Shown here: positions 15,347-15,410 of the stretch, one piece after another
Layout: each line of letters begins with the position of its first letter
Numbering within the stretch: position 1 is the first letter of the stretch
Assembly (NCBI GenBank): GCA_030730545.1
Contig: JANQUX010000456.1
Span: forward strand, 1 to 15,410
Direction: 5' to 3'
Origin: Maribacter sp.
GTDB lineage: Bacteria; Bacteroidota; Bacteroidia; Flavobacteriales; Flavobacteriaceae
DNA length: 15,410 nt
Made by a program: the position numbers and the translations under genes
The notes under the pieces: generated by a model
Seen by the model: the letters and a program-made list of their open reading frames with translations, nothing else
What the model was told of the DNA's origin: nothing
Database searches by the model: none

Positions 15347-15353
15347 TTCTTAA
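15336..15353 (+). repeat. Inverted repeat spanning the pgi stop codon
   Basis: TTAAGAA (15336-15342) is the exact reverse complement of TTCTTAA (15347-15353), with a 4-nt ATAA loop that includes part of the stop codon. The stem is almost all A/T and no T-run follows, so it would be a weak terminator at best. It is the only structure seen in the last 64 nt of the window. Confidence 0.35.
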
Positions 15354-15410
15354 TACTGTAAAGTTCATCTTAAATGGATAACTATTTCATTTTCAATTAA
15401 ATTGTGTTTG

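Noticed and set aside
1..15410. Defence island, prophage, transposon, CRISPR array or attachment sites
   Set aside because: Reading both strands showed no transposase, integrase, repeat-spacer pattern or tRNA-linked direct repeats. Nearly all the DNA is accounted for by recognisable housekeeping or envelope genes.

Overview
The window looks like ordinary chromosomal DNA from a low-GC member of the Bacteroidota, most likely family Flavobacteriaceae. The reasons are the AT-rich sequence, start codons without Shine-Dalgarno sequences, two matches to the Bacteroidota -7 promoter element (TAnnTTTG, at 33-40 and 4527-4534), and the kinds of protein encoded: a eukaryote-like IleRS, a zinc-ligand-poor DksA relative, an enlarged LspA and a patatin fused to an outer-membrane barrel. 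I cannot name the genus. No rRNA, tRNA, CRISPR array, insertion sequence or prophage gene was seen.

Region 1 (1-5201, + strand): ileS is followed 3 nt later by a small TraR/DksA-family gene, and the pair ends at a clear intrinsic terminator (3863-3888). Next come a secreted beta-rich protein of unknown function that starts with TTG, and lspA (lipoprotein signal peptidase) with its own -7 element. Region 2 (5204-6245): 5-formyltetrahydrofolate cyclo-ligase lies on the minus strand, tail to tail with lspA with only 2 nt between them. Upstream of it on the same strand is an unlisted 28-codon ORF for a single-span hydrophobic peptide. A 350-nt AT-rich stretch follows, with a two-copy repeat at 21-bp spacing.

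Region 3 (6246-10308, + strand): uvrC (nucleotide excision repair) overlaps a patatin-POTRA-barrel gene, a PlpD-like (type Vd) outer-membrane phospholipase. A 359-nt gap follows, holding several hairpins and a strong intrinsic terminator at 10543-10573. Region 4 (10668-15346, + strand): four tightly packed genes (a DUF3108 exported protein, a tryptophan 2,3-dioxygenase-family enzyme, an M23 lipoprotein peptidase and pgi) with gaps of 8, -1 and -14 nt are probably one operon.

Most of the content is housekeeping: translation, lipoprotein maturation, folate salvage, DNA repair, envelope maintenance and glycolysis. I see no defence system or new multi-gene system. The points that merit a second look are residue-level departures from family consensus and a few non-coding or very small elements: the swapped GIHH signature in IleRS (expected to confer high mupirocin resistance), the DksA relative with one of four zinc cysteines, the Cys in place of a zinc His in the M23 peptidase, the rearranged distal-His region of the dioxygenase, the 28-aa membrane peptide, and the structured region ahead of the 10543 terminator.
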